Shown here: positions 1-14,286 of the stretch, in pieces
Position numbering within the stretch: position 1 is the stretch's first letter
Layout: each line of letters starts with the position of its first letter
From: Sapria himalayana
Taxonomy: Eukaryota; Streptophyta; Magnoliopsida; Malpighiales; Rafflesiaceae
Direction: 5' to 3'
Assembly: GCA_029783825.1 (NCBI GenBank)
Contig: JAREIK010004334.1
Span: 1 to 64,000, forward strand
Length of the DNA stretch: 64,000 nucleotides
Position numbers and translations under genes: made by a program
Notes under the pieces: model-generated
Seen by the model: the letters and a program-made list of their open reading frames with translations, nothing else
Databases searched by the model: none
Told to the model about the DNA's origin: nothing

Positions 1-259
1 ATCTCTATATCATTCCTTTTATGAATCTATATATCAATCATCTATCTATATATCTTTTTATCTATCTGTATGTCATCTATTTGTCACTATCTTTTTATCT
101 ATCAGTCTATCTATTTGTCTATCTATTTGCTTTCTATATGTCATTCTATCTATCTATCTGTATGTCTATCTATCTTTCTCTCATCTATCTGTCTCTATAT
201 TTGTAAGTATATCTCTCTAAATTTCTATCTATCTTTCTATCTTCTTTCATCTCTCTATT

Positions 260-290
<31 letters not shown>

Positions 291-2310
291 CTATCTAAGT
301 CTATCTATTTATTAATCTATCAATCAATCATCTAGCTATATCAATCTAAATTATATGTCTATCTAATATATCTATCTGTGTATCTTTTTGTCTATCTAAC
401 TATTTTCTATCTATCTATCTATCCATCTATCTATCATATGTCTATCTATTAATCTATCAATATCTATCGATCTTTTTATATCTTTTAATCAATCATCTAT
501 CTATCTAACTATATATCTCTATATATATCTATCTTTATATGTCTGTCTATCTGTCATCAATCAATCAATCTATCTGTCTATCTCTAGTCTATCTGTCTGG
601 ATATCTATCTATTTATCTTTCGATCAAGTTTATCTATCTTATTTCTATCTTTCTATCCTATCTAGCTATCTATTTGTCTATGCCCTTTGGGTATTCCTAT
701 ATGTCTATATATGGCCTATCTACATATCAATAATTCAATTTATCTATCTATATCTCTTCTATCTATCTCTATCTGATCTGCCTATCTTGCCTTTACTACT
801 CTATCTATATGTTTGTGTCTATTAATCTAGTCAATCTATCGATTTAGTCTTCTATGCATATGGCTTATCTTTTATTATCTATCTTTTTATCTAGTTAATC
901 TAGATATACTATCTATCTAGTGCTACAGGTTCTATATATTGGTTAAGCGATCTAACTATCATTCCTATCTCTCTATCTATCTGATTTATTTAACTATCTC
1001 TCTACATGCCTATACATACATACATTTATATATCTAATATATATATATATATATATATATATCTATATATATCTATATATTTATGTATATGCCTATCTTT
1101 CTTTTAATCAATCTACCTATCTGTCTTTTATGTCTAACTATCTATTGTCTATTTGTTTATCTATCAATCTATCATCTATATACCTGTATACCTATCTACC
1201 TTTCTACCTCTCTACTTGTCTACCCATCTACTTGTGTGCCTATCTACCTATCTTTCTATCGGTGTTGACCTATCTTTTAGTCTACCTATCTGCCTGTCTA
1301 CCTATCTACCTGTCTATCTTTCTAACTATCTACCTATCTATATGTCTATCTATCTATCTGTATATCTATTTATATGTCTATATGTCTATATGTCTATCTG
1401 TTTATATATCTATGTCTATCTATGTATCTATCTGTCTATTTATCGATTTATCTATCTATCTATCTGTGTGTCAATCAATCAATCTATCTGTTTATCTTTC
1501 TATTTGTATATCTTTCAATATGTCAATCAATCTATCTTTTTATTTGTCTATCTATCTATCTATCTTTCTATCTGTCTATTTGTATATATATCTAATAGTT
1601 TAACTATCTATCTATTTATCTACCTATCAATCAATCAATCTATCTACCTATATATTTATCTTTCTATTGGTCTATTTTTCTATCTATCTATCTATATATC
1701 TATTTCTTTATTTATTATCTACTATCTATCTATCTATCTATCTAACTATATATCTATCGGTCTATCTATGTGTCTATCTATCTATCTGCCTATTTGTCTA
1801 TCTGTCTATCTATCTACATATTAATCTATCTAGCTATCTATCTATTTGTATATATTTCTATCTATCAATCTGTCAATATGACTATTTGTCCATATGTCTA
1901 TATATCTATCTGTCTAACTTTTTATATTCCTATCTGTCTAGTTGTCTATATATCTATCTACCTACATTTATATCTGTCAATAAATATATCTATCTATCTA
2001 ACTATCTATCTATCATTTTATCATTCTATTTGTCTATCTATCTATTTATTTATATATCCTCTTGCCTATTTATTTATCTTTCTATCTATATTTCTATATA
2101 GATTTCTATCCATATATTTATCTGTTTATCTTTCTATATGTCTATCTGTATATCTATTTATTTTTCTATCTATCTATCTATCTGTCTAGATATCTATATT
2201 CTAATTTGTATATCTATCTACCTATTACCTATCTACATATCTTACTATCTACATGTCTACTTGTCTAGCTATCTAGCTTTCTACATGTCTACCTATCTAC
2301 CTATAAATAT
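1..2310 (+). repeat. Imperfect TATC (GATA) tetranucleotide array, block 1
   Basis: Almost every base follows a four-base rhythm of TATC, with variant tetramers such as TGTC, CAAT, TACC and TTTC. A short AT run sits near 1040-1070. The plus strand of such a repeat encodes a Tyr-Leu-Ser-Ile cycle with no stop in any frame, while the minus strand hits TAG in every frame. That explains the many overlapping plus-strand open frames (for example 1153-1824), which I do not regard as genes. The block starts before the window and ends where an unrelated AT-rich insertion begins. Confidence 0.96.
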
Positions 2311-2329
2311 ATACAATTTTATAAACAAA

Positions 2330-3170
2330 AATTTTAATTTAATTATATGAATACATATATGTATATATAGTTAGAATTATAGTTATATTTAATTATACAG
2401 AGTGTTACATTGTTATACAAATATTTATATATAGTTATACACATATTGTTATAAATATGTATGTATTAAAAGATATAATTATATATAAAATTATATAGTT
2501 ATACAATTAGTAAAATATCATTATATATAGTTTTATATTATTATACATAAAGTATATTGTTTTAAGAAATATAGTTATATAGAATTATACATATAGTTAT
2601 ACATCATTATATAGTTAAAAATTAGTTATGTATAATTATGAATATATTTATAAAATTAGTTTACTTAATTATAAATATAGTTATAAATACTTTTATATAT
2701 AATGGCATATAATTATATAATTAAAGAAGTGTTTAGATATAATATTTGTGATTAACATATTTTTATAAATGTTACTTAAATATAATTATATATATGTAAC
2801 ACTTTTATAAATAATATATAGTATATATATCACATTTATATAGAAATTATAAACATTCTATATTTATATAAAATTAATATGTAATATAAAGATTACAAAA
2901 TTTTATAAACATTTAATGTTATATAATTGTTATATAAAAAACTATATAAATGGATAGATTTATGTAAATGTTGTATAGATATATATAAACATTAATACAT
3001 ATGTATAAATATTTATATATAACATTATATGTTAATATAAACATATCAGTGTTTATATATAATGTAATAAATTTATATGAATTAAAGTCTAGACATTTAT
3101 ATATAATGTCATATGATTATATAAATGTATAAAACATTATATATATTGTTACATGTTTATAATTTATTCG
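2330..3170. repeat. TATAGTTATA-type AT-rich repeat
   Basis: This stretch is built of tatagttata, tatacatatagttat and similar AT units. Its first 150 bases closely match 33730-33880 (shared order: aattatatgaatacatat, then gagtgttacat, then tatacaaatatttatat). It therefore belongs to the family that forms about 550-bp tandem units at 32460-34060. No coding content is seen. Confidence 0.75.
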
Positions 3171-3640
3171 GAGAAAACAAAAATATAACCCATTAACATT
3201 AAGTTTTATTTTTATTAAGTTATAGAAGTAGAAAATATCAAGAAGGAGAGAACAAAATGTAAACATTAAGAATTTGAAATCAATAAAACCCTACAAATTT
3301 AAATACTAGAAGAACAAAGATTACACTAAGAATTTATAGTTTCATTAATGGTGTAGAGTCAAAATCATATAGGTGACATAAAAATAGAAGAAAAAATAAA
3401 GAAAGTCAGGGGATAATTAAAAAAAACTAATACATGATTATTCTGTACAAATGAAAATCTGATAGTACTAATAAAATTCAGAGTGACGGAGATATGCATA
3501 TAGCATTCCAAAGCAGAACAATAAAAAATTACCTTGTAACAGAAGAGATAAAATTCCTAGGTTGTTCCAGTGTAGTCAAGTTTTGCCTTTGGTTTGAAAT
3601 TTGAAAGAGGTAAATTTTGCTATGTGTTAATGGCTTAGCA
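3171..3640. other. Unassigned AT-rich interior of the small CACTA remnant
   Basis: This is single-copy-looking sequence with less extreme AT than its left neighbour. I see no open frame longer than about 50 codons, no RNA gene and no recognisable protein. It is interior sequence of the 2311-4001 insertion. Confidence 0.5.
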
Positions 3641-4001
3641 ATTTTTTATTAAATCTAAATATTGAACTTAGGAATTACCGACCAAATTTTTGGTTGCTAA
3701 ATTGTTGGTAATTACGACGTTATAAATAATTTGGAAAGCAACTTTACCGACCATTTCATGGAAATATATTTTTGGTCGTTAAATGGTCGGTAATTGTTGG
3801 TAATTTTTATTTGCTAATTTACAGATCAATTTCTTACCAAAAATATTTGGTCGATAAATATGGCTGGTCTTTGGTTGGAAAATTGGTAAGAATTATTTTT
3901 TTTTCAAAACCCATTTTTGGTCTCTAAATGGTCATTATTTGCTAAGTAATTACTGACCAATATTTTAGGTCAGTAATTTGGTCATTATTCTTGTTATTTT
4001 T

Positions 4002-4852
4002 AGTAGTGTATTTATCTATCTATCTATTTGTTTGTCTATCTATCTATCTATCTATCTATATATCTATTTATCTAATTGTCTATTTATGTATATGCATATC
4101 TATCTACACGTATACCTATCAAACTCTCCGTCTATCTATCTTAGAATCTATCTATCAATCTATCAACTATTAATTAGTCAATATGTCAATTGACTATCTA
4201 TTTATCTATCTCTCTATCTTTCTATCCATGTATATTTTTATCTATCTATCAGTATATCTTTCTATCTATCTATCTGTATATTTTTCTATAGATAAATCTA
4301 TTTGTCTATCTATCTTTTTGTCTATATCTCTATATGTTAATCTATATATTTGTCTAACTATCAATCTTTTCATCTCTGTATCTATGTATCTATCTATCTA
4401 TCTATATCTTTATATGTTTAGATATCTTTATGTCTATTTGTCTAGCTGTCTATATATCTATCTGTCTATCTATCTTTATATCTATCTACCTATCTATTTG
4501 TATATATTTCTATCTATTTATCAATTTGTCTATCTTTTTATTTGTCAATCAATCTATCTGTCTATCTTTCTACTTGTCTAAATATCTATATATTTATTTA
4601 TCTATCTAAATGATCATTCTATCATTCTATCTATATATCTATCTATTTTTCTATCTATATACTTGAATATCTATCTATATACCAATCTATCTATCTATCA
4701 GACTATCTGTCTATCTGTCTATCTATTGATCTATCTATCTATTTATCTATATATCTACCTATCTATTATAAGTATCTATTTGTTAATTTGTCTAAATGTC
4801 AATCTGTCTATCTATATATAAATCTATCAATCAACCAATAATCTAACTATTG

Positions 4853-4886
<34 letters not shown>

Positions 4887-5664
4887 CTATTTATCTGTGT
4901 ATCTATCTAATTATATATTTATCTATCTATCAATGAATAAATCTACCAATCTATCAACTATATATATATATATATATATATCAATCTATATGTCAACCTA
5001 TATATCTATATATCTATCTATCTATCTATCAATTTTTCTATCTTTCTATATGTCAATCAGTCTATCTGGCTATCTGTCAACCTATTTATCTATCTATTTG
5101 TCTATCTATCTTTATATCTATAAATTTTTCAATATTAATATTTTTCTAGCTATCTAAATTTCTATTTTTATTTGTTTTTCTATCTATATATTTATCTATC
5201 TTTTGATTTTTCTTTCATTTTATCATTCTTTCTAGTGTATCTCTATTTATTTATTTATCTACTTATTTATCTATCTATCTATGTATCTATTTGTCCATCT
5301 ATTGTCTATCTATCCATTTGTATACCTGTCTATCTGTCTATGTTTTTATCATTCTATCAGTCCAACTATCTATTAATCTATATGTCTAATTGCATATTTA
5401 TCTATCTTTTTATTTGTTTACGTGTCTATCTGTCTAACTATCTATCTTTCAATTTGTCTATCTGTCTATCTGTATCTCTGTCTATCTATCTATCTATCTA
5501 TTTTCCTATCTATCAATCAATCAATCTATCTATCTATCTATCTGAATATCTATCTATTTAACTTTTTATATGTTTGTCTATCTGGTTATATATCTATCTA
5601 TTTATCTATCTACCTATTGACTTATCTAGCTATATACCCATCTACCTATATATCTATCTATCTA

Positions 5665-5696
<32 letters not shown>

Positions 5697-8600
5697 TCTT
5701 TTTATCTATCTATCTATCTATATTTGTCTATATTTCTACCTAATTATCTAACTATCTATCATTCTATCATTTTATTTATCTATCTATCTAACAATCTTTA
5801 TTTGTGAATAATTATTAATCTTTCTATCTATCTATATGTATATCTATCTATCTATCTATATATCTATATATCTGTATATTTGACAATCTTTAAATCTGTG
5901 TATCTGCCTATATTTCTATTTGTGTATCAATCTATAAATTATTTATCTATCTATGTATCTATCATTCTATCTGTCTATTTATCTATTTCACTTTTTATCT
6001 TCTTTCTGATCTTTTTATATCATCTTTTTACTTATATATCTATCTATTTTTCTATTTATGTATCAGTCTATCAATCAATCTATCTATTAGTCTATATGTC
6101 TTTCTGTCTATATGTCTATCTATCCATATATATATATATCTATCTGTCTATCTATCTATCTGTCTATATGTATATATGTCTATTTATATAACTATTTATT
6201 AATAAATGAATCAATCAACAAATCTAACTATCTTTCTATAAATATATCTTCAATCAATCTCTCTATCTAATTATATATTTATCTATCTATCTATTAATCA
6301 ATAAATAAATAAATAAATAAATAAATATATATATATATCTATCTATCTAACTACCTATTTTTCTATATATCTATCTATTAATTTGTCTATCTTTGTATCT
6401 ATCAATATTTTATTTGACTATCTATAAATATCTCTATCTTTCTATCTTCTTATTTGTCTATCTACCTTTCTTTCAATATGTCTATCAGTCTATATGTTTA
6501 TCTATATATCTATCTGTCTATCATTATATCATTCTATCTGTCTATATATCTATTTATCTATTTATCTACTTGGCTATCTATCTATATATCTATCTATCTA
6601 TGTATTTATCTATCTATCTATTTGTCTATCTATCTAATATCTATCAATTTATCTATCTATCTATGCATCTATTTAACATTATATCAGGATATAAATCTAT
6701 TAGTCTATTTGCCTATGTATTTATTTGGGTATCATTCAATCTATTTATATATATATCTATTTATTTGTATATCTATCTATTTGTCTATCTATCTTTCTAT
6801 CTATTAATTTGTTAATTAGACTATCAATCTATTTGTCTATCTATCTATCTATATATCTTTTTATTTGTCTATATGTCAGTCATTCTATTATTCTATCTGT
6901 CTATCTTTTTGTCTATCTATCAATAAATCACTCTATCTATCTATCTATCTAAATACCTATCTACATGTCTACCCATCAACCTACCTATATATCTATCTAC
7001 TTCTCTATCTACTTATCTACCTACCTACCTATCTATCTATGTATATATCTATCTATCTTTTTTTCTTTCTACCTATTTATCTATCTATCAATATTGACTA
7101 TTTTTTATTTGTTAATATGCCTATCTTACTATCTATCAATCAGTCTATATATTTATCTATCTGTCTATCTATCTGTATATTTTTCTAAATATCTATCCTT
7201 TTATCTATCTATCTTTTTATATGTTTATATCTCTATCTATCTATCTGTCAATTTATCTAACTTTCTATCTATCTATTTATCTACTTGTCTATCCATATAT
7301 CTAACTAACTATCTATCTATATATCTATCTGCCAACTATCTATCTATCTATTTATCTAAGTTTCTGTTTATCAATATATTAGTCTATCATTCTATCAGTC
7401 TATATGTCTATATATATATTTGTCTATTTATTTATTTGTCTCTGTATTTATCTATTAATCTATCTATCTGTCTATTTGTCTATCTATCTAATTATATATC
7501 TATCTATCTAATTATCTATCTATCTATCTATCTAATTATCTATCTATCTATTTGTCTATTTTTCTATCTATTTTGCTCTTTATATATCTATATGTCTATA
7601 TATCTATATGTCTATCAATCTATCTATGTTTTTTTCTATATGTCTATCTATCTATATATCTTTCATTCTATCTATCTAAATATGTATTAGTCAATCAGTC
7701 AATCAGTCAATCAGTCAATTTGTGTATCTATCAATCTATCTATTTGTCTATCCATTTATCTGCCTATTTGTCTCTATGTTTATCTATCGATTACTCTATT
7801 TATCTATCTATATGTCGGTATGTCTATCTATTTATCTGTTAGCCTATTTATCTGTCTATCAATCATTCAATTTGTCAATGTTTCTATCTATCAATGGTCT
7901 ATCTAACTATCCATTAATATATATATCTATTTGTCTATCGATTGATCTATCTATCTATATGCCTATTTGTCAATTTGGATATCTTTCTATATGTATATCT
8001 ATCTATCTAACTATCTATTTATCTTTATTTCTTTATATTTGTCTATTTGTCTATCTTTTTATCTTTCTATCTATTTATATATCTAATAATATATCTGTCT
8101 TTCTATCTATATGTCTATATGTCTATATGTCTGTCAATCTATTTGTATAGTTAACTTTTTGTCTATCTTCATATCCATCGTTGTATCTATCTATCTATCT
8201 ATCTATCTATATCTTTATCTATTAGTAATATCTATCTATCTGTATATCTATCTAATTGTCTATCTATCTATCTATCTATATATCAATATATCTATCTATC
8301 TATCTATCAATTAATCAACCAAACTATCTATCTATCTATCTTTTTATCTCTCTATCTATTTTTCTATATATCTACATATCTATCTATCGAATTATCTATT
8401 TATCTATATTTCAATATATCTATCTATCTATTTATCTTTCTTTTTACCTATTTATCTATATTTCTATCTATCAATTTGGCTATTTCTCTATCTATTAATA
8501 TTTTTATCTTTCTAATTTTTTATATATCTATCTATATATGTGTCTATAAATCTATCAGTCTATTTATTTATATATTTATCTATCTATCTATCTATTTATC

Positions 8601-9228
8601 TGTCTATATATCTCTCTTTCTATCTATTTATTTGCCTGATTACCTATCTCTCAATCTATCTACCTGTCTACCTATCTCCCTAACAACCCATCTACTTGCC
8701 AACCTACATACCTTTTTACTTATTTTATTTATCTATCTATCTATCTATATTGCTAATATGTCTATTTTTCTATCTAACTCTTTATATCTGGCTTTCTATC
8801 TATCTATCTATCTGTCTGCCTGCATGTCTGTCTGTCTATCTATCTCTCTATATGTTTATTTATCTGTCTATATAACTATCTATTTATCTACTTATCTATC
8901 TATCTAACTAACTATCTAACTATTTATCTATCTATTTATCTATCTATCTATCTGTCTATCTACCTCTCTACTTATATACCTAACTACCTATCTACTTTTC
9001 TACTTGTCTACTTATCTACCTAACTAGCTATCTACTTGTCTACCTATATACCTATCTATTTGTCTATCTGTTTATCTATCTATTTATCTATCTGTCTATC
9101 TATCTATCTATTTATCTATCTATCTATTTATCTATATGTCTATATATCTATCTATTTATCTTTAAATCACTCTGTCTATCTGTCTATCTATTTATCTCAC
9201 TTGCTATCAATATGTCTATATGTATATC

Positions 9229-9259
<31 letters not shown>

Positions 9260-9265
9260 CTATTT
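4002..9265 (+). repeat. Imperfect TATC (GATA) tetranucleotide array, block 2
   Basis: This is the longest uninterrupted stretch, 5.3 kb of TATC with variant tetramers (TGTC, TTTC, CAAT, TACC). It includes short AAAT runs near 6298-6325 and an (AT) run near 4962-4980. The block ends abruptly at TCTATTT followed by the CACTACAAGAA terminus of the next element. The plus-strand open frames (for example 6965-7690, 241 codons) are low-complexity Tyr/Leu/Ser/Ile artefacts. Confidence 0.96.
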
Positions 9266-9690
9266 CACTACAAGAAATTATCTTTTTAGCTATAGAAATT
9301 TAATTAGAGAAATAATCTCTAGCTGATATGTGAGGAATTAGCTACGAAATTGTAAGAGAAGTTTGATTTTACATTAAATGACAAATTAATGATGGATATA
9401 TGACTAATTATAGATGGAAATATTTTTTTGATAAATATCCCTAGCTAATATTGTCGTAGATTTTGGAACAAAGAATGAAGGCAGATTTAGCAATTACTTT
9501 AGAGATGAATTTTTCCTAGAAAATTAGCTCAAGAAAAAATCCCTCACTAAATCATTATTCGGAAATCTTTTTTTACAATTTTATATTAATAGCAAACAAT
9601 TAGTCCTTAAATTATTATGTTCACAAAATATATGTATTTCACTAGGGATATTTCCCTAGCTATTTTGCTCGGGATTATTTTAGATGTTAA
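9266..9690 (+). repeat. 5' terminal and subterminal repeats of the gene-capturing CACTA element
   Basis: CACTACAAGAA is followed by diverged copies of agctaggga/tagctaattttc motifs in direct and inverted orientation. Such clusters are the usual binding sites for the TNPA-class protein in En/Spm elements; binding here is inferred. The sequence is more diverged from the 34339 and 63644 ends than those two are from each other, suggesting an older insertion. Confidence 0.8.
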
Positions 9691-11310
9691 TCTATACTTA
9701 ATTATTTTTTATTTGTTTTATATATTATTTGTTTTAATATTTGATGTAATTTTGTACATTAAATGATTGTAATGGTTTATAGATGAGGGATCCTTTAAAA
9801 ACACCTTCTCCTCATATAATTATAAAAATATGATATTATAAATAATATTTACAAAAATTTATAAATAAAATATAAATTTATATTAATAAAGTCTAAATTA
9901 ACTATTTAGAGGATTATAAAATTTTAAAATATTTAAAAAATAATATTTTATTTAATTAATAAACATATTTATATATTAGCATTAATAAAACATAAATAAT
10001 TAATTCTATAATTATAAACAATTTTTAATTTTTTGAATTAATAAATGAATATACATTAACACTTATATTAATAAAAACTTTAAATTATTATTTGTATGAT
10101 TATAATAAAAATATTTACAAAAAATCTGAAATAATAAATATATTAATATTAATAAAACTTAAAAAAATTTTTTTATGATTATAAGAATCTTTTAAAAAAG
10201 ATTTATAAAAATATTTGAATTAGTAAAAGAACACTTTAAAGTGTTATAAAAAAATATCTCCATGTGCTTATTATAAGAACACTTAATGTATTTTTTTTAC
10301 AGTTATATTACTAATGATATTTTTTAATCCTATAAATACTTAAAATAAATCTTTGCCATATTAATACTTTTTAAAAGCACTACCAAACTAATCCTAAGTT
10401 TATTTGAATTCAAGTTTTATTCTTGCCCCTACTAAAATTTATAAGAATTAAACCATTGTATAAGATATTTAATATTAGCTTTTTATATTCCATTCTTATT
10501 AAAATAGTAAATTCATCTTTTTTTATGATCTTCTCAGTTAAGCAATTTTAGGATTTTTATAAATTATAAAATATATCATATAATATGGAATTTTATGCCA
10601 TAAATGTATTTCATATTATATTCATAAGAATATTTTGAATTCATTAATTTTTATAACCATTATATATATATATATATAATTCTTTTTTATAATTTCATAT
10701 TATTTTTTTTCTTTATGAATTACTATTAAAAATTTATTCATATATTATAAAATATAAAATCTTATAAAGTTTGTATGTTTATAGATTTATACAATTAATA
10801 ATGGTTATATGAAATAATAGATCTTTTTTTCAATAATACGAAATAATATTAAAATTTGATTACTAATTAATAATTTTAAAGGTTATTTAGTATGGGCAAG
10901 AAGGGACAACAATTCCTATGTACCATTGTCATGATGAGATCTTTCCCCTCGACTGTTGGCTTTAGGAAGGAGCTTTTAAATCTACCCACCAACAAAATAT
11001 CAAACCTCCAATTCTCCAATTATAGCGATTGTCTGTACGGATGATGATGTGCTCCAGTTTGTTGATTTATAGTTTTTCCATAATTCCTTTGTCATCCATA
11101 ACTGGAAATTTCAGTTTTATGGGATATCTCACTCATATTTCATGCATTTACTTATTTTTCACATGTTTCCTTGATGTCTCATCCTAATACTACATATTGA
11201 TAATAGACATGTTATAATTGTAATTTTTTTGTAATATTGTTATTATACTCCGTGTCTTCATGACAGACAGTCGCTTCTTGATTTTGTTGTTGAATTTTTG
11301 TACATGATAG
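9691..11310. other. AT-rich 5' interior; possible extra gamma-subunit exon near 11010-11075
   Basis: Most of 9691-10880 is A/T with no coding signal. The same kind of sequence lies inside the other two 5' ends, near 50385-51330 and, in reverse, 62000-62940. From 10890 the composition becomes gene-like. Around 11010-11075 a plus-strand reading (Asn-Ser-Pro then Val then Asp-Asp-Asp-Val-Leu) is reminiscent of the F1-gamma region just upstream of the exon at 11311. That exon assignment is weak. Confidence 0.4.
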
Positions 11311-11643
11311 GTGTTGGAGAAAGAATGTGAATCAAGTGGGAAGATGGGCGAATTAGATTCTTTTGAGATTGAAGGAGGAGAAAGAAAGAGCGAGGTGTTC
11401 AAAATCTGACCGAGTTTTAGTTCTCCTGTGTAACTAACCTCGCTCTCCAAAACAGAGTAGTAGTACCATAATATTCATCTCCCACAAAAAAATTATTATT
11501 ATGTTTTTTTTCCTTCCATGTTTTGTTCAATTGTCAACACAGTGCTGGAGAATCCCTACAATGAACATGGAGCCAGGATGTCTGCCATGGATAGTTCTAG
11601 CAAAAATGATAGTGAAATGCTTAGCTGCCTCACTCTCATTTAT

Positions 11644-11690
<47 letters not shown>

Positions 11691-11822
11691 TGCTTGCTCT
11701 CTCAGTTCATTTCTCCCAAACCAGTATTGATCGGCTAGTTTTTTGGCCACTAGACTCGTCAAGTTTCAATCATGACGGAACTGATTAAGATCATCTCCAA
11801 AGCTTTTCCACTGAATGATTAG
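11311..11822 (+). pseudogene. ATPC: Captured 3' exons of mitochondrial ATP synthase gamma subunit
   Basis: Three exon pieces of the F1 central-stalk gamma subunit lie in order with introns kept. Exon 11311-11429 starts after an AG acceptor and reads LDSFEIEGGERKSEV, then, after a one-base deletion, QNLTEF, a stop and FSC before a GT donor. Exon 11518-11648 contains VLENP and [13 protein letters not shown] through LTLIYNR, ending at AACAG/GT. The last exon, 11766-11822, reads SIMTELIKIIS and closes with a TAG. These are the family's C-terminal helix segments that sit inside the alpha3-beta3 ring of the mitochondrial F1 motor. The mitochondrial rather than chloroplast form is indicated by the SAMDSSS and TELIEIISGA-like blocks. 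The upstream two-thirds of the gene is missing, and the deletion and internal stop make it non-functional. Retained introns imply DNA-level capture, not a processed copy. Confidence 0.88.
11649..11701 (+). repeat. CT microsatellite in the captured gamma-subunit intron
   Basis: An almost perfect (CT)n run begins directly at the splice donor after the YNR codons and degenerates into cttgcttgctctct. It lies wholly in intron sequence. Confidence 0.9.
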
Positions 11823-13271
11823 AAGCTTCTTCACAAAGAAATTGGTTTTTTTTACAATGTTTCCTTGATCACAATTATATTAAAATTATATGAGAAAAAT
11901 ATTTATGACTTTCGGAGTGTTGCACTGTGGGACCAAAGTAGGAATCGAGACTCAAGTGGGTGAGTTCATTCAAGCATCTTGCGCACTTCACCTTTGTTAG
12001 TGAATTATATTCTCTAAAAAATTGAATGTACACAGCACATGCATTCCATTTACATTTTTTTGCAGCGGGCACACAAATTCACACAATGGAAGTTGGCTTG
12101 CCAGAGCAGCAGCATCAAAACTTCCAACAAGTTGTTACCACGGAGAGGCTCAACCAGGCAGTATAGGAGCAACTCAACTTGGAGGGAGTGAAATCTAGAG
12201 ATGTTAGCCTTTACAAATCAATCAGTCGCATTTTAGAAGACTTTGATGCTTACTCCTAAACTAAAACAATTCTCAAATGATCATTCTCAACCTAATAGTC
12301 CCTCTCTAATGTATATTCAAATGCACAAACACCATCTCCAAGAAAGAAAATACCAGACATAGGTGTGGGTGTTGCATGTTTAACGATGCAATTGAACTAC
12401 ATACTCCAACCATGAATAGCAAAAATTTTGAAAAAAAAAATTGCTTTAGAATTGACTATTTCTAATTGTAGTGAATTTTCTAGGACTAAAGACAATAGAT
12501 ATAACTCTGAGATGAGTCCATTTTAGTTGTTTACTCTATTTGTAGACAAAACTGGCTCAATGCAGCATTTTTGGTTCCATATGGAAATGGTATCTGTGAA
12601 TATAGAATTATCTAGATCAAAAACTCTTATAAGGCCATGGCTGATAGTTGGAGGTTCTGATCTTCCACACATTAAATAACTTGAGAAGTGTAGAATAAGG
12701 ATAAACTGGTTTAGAACGTCCAAAATCACTATCTAAACTCACTAGTGCAAGGATTTGAAAAAAAATACAAGAAACACTAATTAAATTTTGTATATGCAAG
12801 CCAGTTCTATACTTTTTTTTTGAATTTCTTATAAAATTCTGAGTTCCTCGAAATTTTTTGGACATAAATCAACACTCACACATATGGCCCATGTTGCATG
12901 TATCTTTTTCATGATTTGCAAATAAGCAAGTTTCGTTGTTTCTGTGATGACTGCTGACCAGTTAGATATTGGAACTAATGATATAAGATGCATGTTTTAT
13001 ACATCAAGCAAGATATTATAAGACAATATTCCATAATAAATTTCAAGCTTTTCAACAGTTTCGATGAGATCAAGGTGTCCAAGGCTTTTTTTGCCCATCC
13101 AATGATTGCTACTACTGAAACTGCTGCTAGTATGCTATCTTTTTGTGACCAATTTTAAGATATCAATTATTTTCATGTGCTGCAAGGTATCTTGTTGCTT
13201 ATATTTTTGATAACCAAGAGTATCATCGAGCCATATTAGGTATCTTGACTACTTCCATGTCGAGGTTGAAA

Positions 13272-13290
13272 CCCCCCCCCCCCCCCCCCC
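13272..13290 (+). repeat. Poly-C run in a captured MED8 intron
   Basis: Nineteen consecutive C residues lie in otherwise AT-rich intron sequence. The length may be unreliable, since sequencing and assembly often miscount such runs. Confidence 0.9.
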
Positions 13291-14286
13291 ATTAAGTCTC
13301 ATACATTTTGTTGCGATTTAGTCATATATTGGATAGTTCTTACTTGATCTGGCTGTTGTTTTTTGTAAGTAAAAAGCACATATATTTTCCCAATGATGGT
13401 TGGTCTTGGGTTTAAGCAAATCAGATGCAACCTATTGACTCTCTGTGGTGAAGAAGAGTGCATCCTCCAGCAATATTTTTTTTATTTTTAAAATCTTTCT
13501 TTGATAGCAAAAAAAAGTTATAGTGAACAACACTTTATGTGACTGAATTTGGTTTTCAATTGAAAAGTGATTCTTTAAGACTCTAGGTAGTTGCCTTTGA
13601 TTTTAATTAACACTTGATTTTTGCCCTTGTGGATTGTTCTGGTTGATATAGTATTATCAGTCATGCTATCCAAAAAAACACTTCCTTAGATGGAAATTAG
13701 TGACATCTCCAAGAGAGATCAATTACTGCATGGAATGCAAAACTTGTCTATATCATCTCAAATTTAGAAGTTAAAGGCAAGTTTTTTTTTACTAGGCATG
13801 TGTGTTATTAATGAGATACTCTTATGAGGATTAGTATATTTTGTTATACTGAACAGAATTAACATGATTGGTACTACTTGTGAAAGTGCTGAAAAGGTGC
13901 TGGCTAATACCTGGAAAGCCTATCAGTTTGCAAATCAACAAGAGCCAACATTTGTTCCAACTCTAAATAAGGGTCAAACTGCTAAGATTCAAGAGCAAAA
14001 AAATTTACCTTGAGCTGCTGTAAATTTTGGGGAAGGTTGCTTGATTACTAATTTCATGTCACCCATTCTTTACATTTTGAAATAAAATTTGACATGCTTA
14101 ATTATATATTCTCTGTCTCATGGAGATGTTGGGTATATTTTTATAGTGTTGTAATTATTATATGTTTGTCATGGTAGTTTATTTAATGTTTTAAAATGAG
14201 GCATTGATACTCCAAAAGTCTCGTTTAAGTACTTTTATAATGTTTTAATTAGTGTATGTTTAAATTTAATATTTTGCTAAATTTAA

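Larger units (their letters stand above)
2311..4001. mobile_element. CACTA-type transposon remnant of a second family, inserted in the TATC array
   Basis: This non-TATC segment is flanked by array on both sides. Its right edge reads TAGTAGTG directly before the array resumes; the reverse complement is CACTACTAAAAA, a typical CACTA terminus. The 350 bases inside that edge hold repeated gaccaa/ttggtc/ggtaatta motifs in both orientations, as in CACTA subterminal regions. I cannot find a matching left CACTA end near 2311, so the element is truncated or its left end has decayed. No transposase is visible. Its subterminal motif differs from the gctaggga motif of the larger elements in this window, so it is a different family. 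Confidence 0.7.

Noticed and set aside
1..9265. Interpretation of the GATA array as a sex-chromosome or Bkm-type satellite
   Set aside because: Similar tetranucleotide arrays occur on autosomes of many species, and nothing in the window links this one to sex determination.
1..9326. Many overlapping plus-strand open frames of 60-241 codons rich in Tyr, Leu, Ser and Ile
   Set aside because: They follow directly from the TATC repeat, which has no stop on this strand in any frame. They overlap in three frames and have no domain character.
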